Assembly: GCA_011176685.1 (NCBI GenBank)
Contig: DUED01000038.1
Location: forward strand, 1-62,028
Source of the DNA: Anaerolineae bacterium
GTDB lineage: Bacteria; Chloroflexota; Anaerolineae; Anaerolineales; Anaerolineaceae
Direction of reading: 5' to 3'
Length of the DNA: 62,028 bases
Positions 58,326 to 62,028 of this stretch are shown in pieces. Positions within the stretch are counted from its first letter, which is position 1; each line of letters begins with the position of its first letter. The notes below the pieces were generated by a model, which was not told the origin of the DNA, ran no database searches, and was given only the letters and a program-made list of their open reading frames with translations. A program made the translations under genes and the position numbers.

Positions 58326-60683
58326 ATGGCTATTGATTTCCATTATTATTATCTCCAAATAAAGAACGGAATTGAGGTAAATGAGATTCCAGGGGGGATA
58401 GTAGTTGCTGCCTCACGAGGTGCCCATAGGCATCGTAGGGGTGATTTATTAGCTTTGCTGTTCACATTCTCTGATAATTCGATATTATCAGATGATGAAT
58501 TCATGGCACAACCACAAGAATTAACAGCTCTTTTTTTCCGCTCACCCGGATCTGTCACCCGTGCCATACAATTGGTGGCTGAAGAGCTTGGTAGAGCTTT
58601 ATGGGATCATAACTCACAGGTTGCAGAAAGTGGCAAGCAGGTAACTGCAGTGCTGAATATTGCCGTGCTGCATAGGGAACATTTATTTGTCGGACACAGT
58701 GGTGCAACTCACACGTTTGTGATTAAGTCCGGGAGTGTTGAACAATATTCCGACATGGAACCGTTTGAGCGGCCGTTAGGATTAAGCCGGCGTGTAATGG
58801 TTCAGTATCGCCAGGCGCCTATTAATGCGGGTGATATTATCATCATTTGTCCGCAACCTCCAATTACCTGGACATGTGCGAATTTGAGTGGCAGCCCGCA
58901 AATTGGTATGGAACAGGTCAAACGGAGACTCTTGAACCAGGTGCGAGACGACATGCGAGCTGTGATAATCAAATGCCGTGAGGGGGAGGGAAAGACAGTT
59001 GCTGAAGTTTGGAGTGCTGACCAATCGATAACAGCACAAGTAGCAGAACAGTCCATAAAGGAGGTTGTGCCACCCGAACAAGAATCGCATGAATTAGAAG
59101 CAGGGGCTGTTTCTGTTCAAGAGGGGAATAGAGATTTTAATGAATTGACAGGTGGACAATCAGAGGTTGGGCTTAATGTAGCTTCAACAACAAATTTGAG
59201 TACAGAGATTGTGGCAGAACAGCAACAAGAGCAGTTGGAAAGTCAAGAGGTACCTGTTAAACCAGGGCAAACTGAATTCGTAAAGCCACGGGACTCTTCT
59301 CAAATAGAGGATCAAATTATCCCAGCCCCCAATAGCTTATTGGTCTTTGTTGCTAAAGCTTGGCAGGCGTGGAATGGGTTACGTTATAAATTTGCTGAAA
59401 TAATGAAAAAAATTAGTAGGCGGATTTTTCCGCGTTCATCTTCAGGAGGAGAAAAAATTTCGCCTGTAATCATGGTGTTCATGGTAATTGCCCTGCCAGC
59501 TGTGCTTATTGCCGTTTCTCTTACAATTTATATACGCAGTGGAAAGCAAGAGCAGCATGATATCTACCTGACTCGAGCCCAGGAATATGCAGCATTGGCA
59601 ACCGAGCATGAGGATCTTGACAAACAGCGCGAGTATTGGTCTCAGGCATACGAACTTGTTAGCCAAGCACTGGAATATGGTCAATCGAGTGATTCTGACA
59701 TGCTTTTTTTGCAATCTCAATCGATCTTGGATGAAATGGATTTGGTTACACGTCTGGAGTTTCGCCCGGCACTGACCGGGTTATTGCCAGAAGGCGTAGA
59801 GATCTCTAAAATCATCACCAGCACTTCAGGTGTTTATCTGCTGGATAGTTCCTCTGGAGCAGTCTTGCGTTTATTTTTAAATACTAAAGGTTTTTATGAA
59901 ATTGATCCTGGTTTTCAATGTGGACCAGGTGATTTTGGGTTGAGCAATATTAACCCAATAGTGGATTTAATCGCACTTCCCGCGAACACGCGCAATTATA
60001 AAATCATGGCTGCTGATAGTGACGGCAACTTGCTTTACTGTTTACCGGGAGAAGAGCCGACTCCAACTTCGCTGATTCCACCTGATGATGTTTGGGGGCG
60101 AATCGCAACAATTGCAATGGATAAATACACGATGTTCATAGTAGATGCGGAAAAAGATGCGGTTTGGTTTTATGAGGGTAGAGATTTTGAAAATGAAAAG
60201 ATGGCAGGGGTGGTTTTTGGAGGACAACCGGAGTCGTATCTGGAGGAGGATGTGCCAGATTTGGGTGGCACTTTAGAAATGGCTGTCAACGAGGATGATC
60301 TGTTTGTATTACACCAGGATAGCCATATGACCTTATGTCAATTTAATCCTTACAGAGAAACAAAGCGTACCGAATGCCAGGATCCAGCTCCTTACAGTGA
60401 TAGCCGAGTTAGTTATGATAAGAAACCGCTGGTATATATGGATGCATGTTTTGTTGGCATGCAAGATATGCGCTATCCCAATGCGTCTTTGTATATTCTG
60501 GATGCAGCTAATAATGCGGTAATGCAGTTTAGTTATCAATTGAATATGGAACGTGTATTAAAACCGCAGCCTAGCCGCAATTATCCTATCCCAGATAGTT
60601 CTCCTACTGGTTTTGGCATATCAGTAGATAAAGAAATATTCCTGGCGTACGGCAATCAGATACTCATTGCTGCTTTGCCATAG
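58326..60683 (+). CDS. PP2C-like domain/membrane helix/propeller-like protein
   Basis: 785 residues. Residues 1-225 resemble a PP2C fold (NEIPGGIVVAASRGAHRHRRGDLLALLFTF, VLHREHLFVGHSGATHTFV, GDIIIICPQPP), but the metal-binding Asp-Gly motif of active phosphatases is replaced, so it is probably inactive. A Glu/Gln-rich linker follows, a membrane helix at about 380-405, then a beta-rich extracytoplasmic region (YKIMAADSDGNLLYCLPGEE, YTMFIVDAEKDAVWFYEG) with propeller-like repeats. Likely a surface or signalling scaffold. Convergent with the HhH gene. Confidence 0.7.
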   Translation: MAIDFHYYYLQIKNGIEVNEIPGGIVVAASRGAHRHRRGDLLALLFTFSDNSILSDDEFMAQPQELTALFFRSPGSVTRAIQLVAEELGRALWDHNSQVAESGKQVTAVLNIAVLHREHLFVGHSGATHTFVIKSGSVEQYSDMEPFERPLGLSRRVMVQYRQAPINAGDIIIICPQPPITWTCANLSGSPQIGMEQVKRRLLNQVRDDMRAVIIKCREGEGKTVAEVWSADQSITAQVAEQSIKEVVPPEQESHELEAGAVSVQEGNRDFNELTGGQSEVGLNVASTTNLSTEIVAEQQQEQLESQEVPVKPGQTEFVKPRDSSQIEDQIIPAPNSLLVFVAKAWQAWNGLRYKFAEIMKKISRRIFPRSSSGGEKISPVIMVFMVIALPAVLIAVSLTIYIRSGKQEQHDIYLTRAQEYAALATEHEDLDKQREYWSQAYELVSQALEYGQSSDSDMLFLQSQSILDEMDLVTRLEFRPALTGLLPEGVEISKIITSTSGVYLLDSSSGAVLRLFLNTKGFYEIDPGFQCGPGDFGLSNINPIVDLIALPANTRNYKIMAADSDGNLLYCLPGEEPTPTSLIPPDDVWGRIATIAMDKYTMFIVDAEKDAVWFYEGRDFENEKMAGVVFGGQPESYLEEDVPDLGGTLEMAVNEDDLFVLHQDSHMTLCQFNPYRETKRTECQDPAPYSDSRVSYDKKPLVYMDACFVGMQDMRYPNASLYILDAANNAVMQFSYQLNMERVLKPQPSRNYPIPDSSPTGFGISVDKEIFLAYGNQILIAALP

Positions 60684-60742
60684 GTGAATTTTTTTCAACC
60701 GTTAATCCCCAATTATTCTTGATTCTGCTAAAGGAAAACGTT

Positions 60743-61195
60743 TTATTTCTTCAGGGATTCGATACTTGCAAGAATACGCGCTTCAGATTTTTCACCCATG
60801 CCTGATAGCTGGCGAAGTCTTCCAGCGCGTGCTGCAGCTTCCAATTCTTTCAGATTGGTTACATCAGCTTGTTTCCAAAACAAGGCTGCCTTCTTGGGAC
60901 CCACATCCCGCAATTCTACGATCTCAATTAATGTAAGGGGCACTTCTTTTCCTAAGTTTTCTAAAAAAGAGAGCTTTCCCGTAGAAGATAGCTCCAGGAT
61001 CTTTCTTGCGATTGCTTGACCAATTCCCGGGATCTCTTTCAATGCTTTACTATCAAGAGTGTCGATATCAACCGCCTGTTGCCGGATGCTTTCTGACGCT
61101 CGCCGGTAAGCCAGCACTTTAAAAATGTTTTCACCCTTGATTTCCAGCAGGTCGGCAATGCGTTCAAAAGTTATTGCAATTTCCTCATTGAGCAT
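60743..61195 (-). CDS. Stand-alone HhH protein resembling the N-terminus of PolX
   Basis: 150 residues. NEEIAITFERIADLLEIKGENIFKVLAYRRASESIRQQ matches the 8-kDa domain of family X DNA polymerases; two helix-hairpin-helix motifs follow (LKEIPGIGQAIARKI, LRDVGPKKAALFW) and a third LRQLSGMGEKSEARIL. The polymerase palm and PHP domains are absent, and the gene ends cleanly. It may be a DNA-end-binding accessory or a truncated polX. Both ends have regular stop and start signals. Confidence 0.8.
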   Translation of the reverse strand: MLNEEIAITFERIADLLEIKGENIFKVLAYRRASESIRQQAVDIDTLDSKALKEIPGIGQAIARKILELSSTGKLSFLENLGKEVPLTLIEIVELRDVGPKKAALFWKQADVTNLKELEAAARAGRLRQLSGMGEKSEARILASIESLKK

Positions 61196-61363
61196 AGCAG
61201 TATTATACTTTTAGTGAATGTATAAAAACTTGGGGGTCATTCTTGGTATATGAGAGAGCTATTCATGAAAGGATATTGAAGCAGTTAACGATGTATTTAA
61301 CCAAATTTAAACACCCATATTATTACTGGATGAGATAAGGCCGGGGAATTTTTTTTCTAAGCG

Positions 61364-61780
61364 ATGCAGTGGCAGATTGGTGTCTGTGATGCATAGGAAA
61401 TTGCAGTAGCCGTTGCCTGCCCGGTTGTGGCAAAGCATAAGGAGCGCAGCGAAATTGTGATTTATGGAGGTGCTGTTCACCTTTCCAAGGAGATGCTCTT
61501 TCGTAATGAGCAGGCAATTTACGGCTATTTATCAATGCTGGAAAGAAGCGGATGGAGTTCCCCCTTAGAGGGTTTTTTTGTTTCCTCACTTACCCAGGAA
61601 CACTGGATTATTAAAGTAACGTTATCTATTTTTGAAAAAGTTCAGGTGGGTGATTTGGTCTGTATTTTGCCGGTGCATTCTTGCCTGGTTGTTAGCGCGT
61701 TAGAGGGTTATGTCACCACCCATAGTGAAAAGGTAAAGACTCTTAGGTCACGTGATTCGTTATTCTCTAGATCAGCGTGA
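61364..61780 (+). pseudogene. D-threonine aldolase/alanine racemase-type enzyme, 5'-truncated
   Basis: The plus strand encodes MQWQIGVCDA, an in-frame TAG at 61394, then EIAVAVACPVVAKHKERSEIVIYGGAVHLSKE and, further on, LTQEHWIIKVTL and QVGDLVCILPVHSCLVV. This is the C-terminal beta domain of the fold III PLP enzymes (D-threonine aldolase/D-serine dehydratase group). The PLP lysine barrel is missing and the upstream 140 bp have no such sequence. The gene is dead by truncation and nonsense. IS30 sequence begins 171 bp later. Confidence 0.85.
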
Positions 61781-61951
61781 TTGGCACTGGGATAAATATC
61801 AAGGTGAAGAAGTGATTTCCCACTACGTCTGACTTTCTTTTCATAATGTTCTTGCCGTCAAGAGGCCTCTTGCTAGACTTAAAATTGTAGCTGTTTCTAT
61901 TATGTTAATTCAGACATTTAGTGCAACGGATGAGGAGCTAAAATCATTCGT

Positions 61952-62028
61952 ATGCAAAAAGGAAAATATAAACAGCTAACAAATACAGAACGAGAAGAAA
62001 TTAGTCGATGCTTAGCAAATAAGCAAGC
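61952..62028 (+). CDS. IS30 family transposase, N-terminus (continues past the window)
   Basis: ATG 61952 starts MQKGKYKQLTNTEREEISRCLANKQ, the YKQL-T-x2-ER-x2-I N-terminal helix-turn-helix of IS30 transposases. Only 25 codons are in the window. It could be a full copy of the element whose C-terminal remnant lies at 25127-25414. Confidence 0.8.
   Translation, partial: MQKGKYKQLTNTEREEISRCLANKQ

Overview
The window looks like a piece of a Chloroflexota (Anaerolineae-like) chromosome. This is an inference from gene content: a tRNA-ligase T-box and a SAM-I riboswitch, a YacL-type PIN/TRAM protein, an NBR1-Ig-like lipoprotein, a PP2C-like protein fused to a propeller-like region, and many lipoproteins and small RNA-modification enzymes. 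Core genes have medium G+C. A few stretches are clearly AT-rich: 24.7-25.1 kb, roughly 28-36.8 kb, and above all 38.5-44.1 kb.

Layout. 0-23.9 kb is mostly housekeeping: tRNA-Glu, yacL-like, cysS, rlmB, a DUF456 protein, serS with a T-box leader, an ECF sigma/anti-sigma pair, ftsK, metK with a SAM-I riboswitch, rnz, an adenosine-specific kinase, a lipoprotein, an isochorismatase-fold hydrolase, a LysE exporter next to an orphan DNA methyltransferase, lipA, rsmI, a QueT-type transporter and rsmE. A minus-strand operon follows: a tRNA-guanine transglycosylase homologue with an altered substrate loop, two tandem ArmA/Rmt-like 16S rRNA methyltransferases, and a NOP2/Sun-type rRNA m5C methyltransferase.

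24-30 kb is a patchwork: small membrane proteins, an IS30 remnant beside a TetR C-terminal remnant, a flavodiiron protein, a VIT-like/DUF211 pair, a D-Ala-D-Ala-ligase-like ATP-grasp enzyme and a broken integrase-core transposase. 30-36.8 kb is a sugar uptake operon (GntR regulator, RbsD, BtpA/SgcQ, ribokinase, RbsA, RbsC, RbsB) with a near-consensus promoter and an operator-like palindrome.

38.1-44.7 kb is the most unusual part. Two imperfect direct repeats of about 380 bp flank an AT-rich island and lie on the 3' side of tRNA-Val. The island carries a 1030-residue protein with a DUF4365-type PD-(D/E)XK-like N-terminus and a long helical tail, a convergent MTA/SAH-type nucleosidase, and a decayed XRE regulator. 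Both repeats carry the same structured minus-strand RNA with a compensatory base change, and the right copy adjoins tRNA-Val-like debris. I read it as a small, possibly undescribed, genome-defence island.

44.7-62 kb returns to core genes: pstSCAB, gyrA, birA, hsp20, tRNA-Arg, dnaX-ebfC-recR, a HerA-like ATPase, the PP2C-like/propeller protein and a HhH protein. The window ends in a broken D-threonine-aldolase/alanine-racemase-type gene and the first codons of an IS30 transposase.
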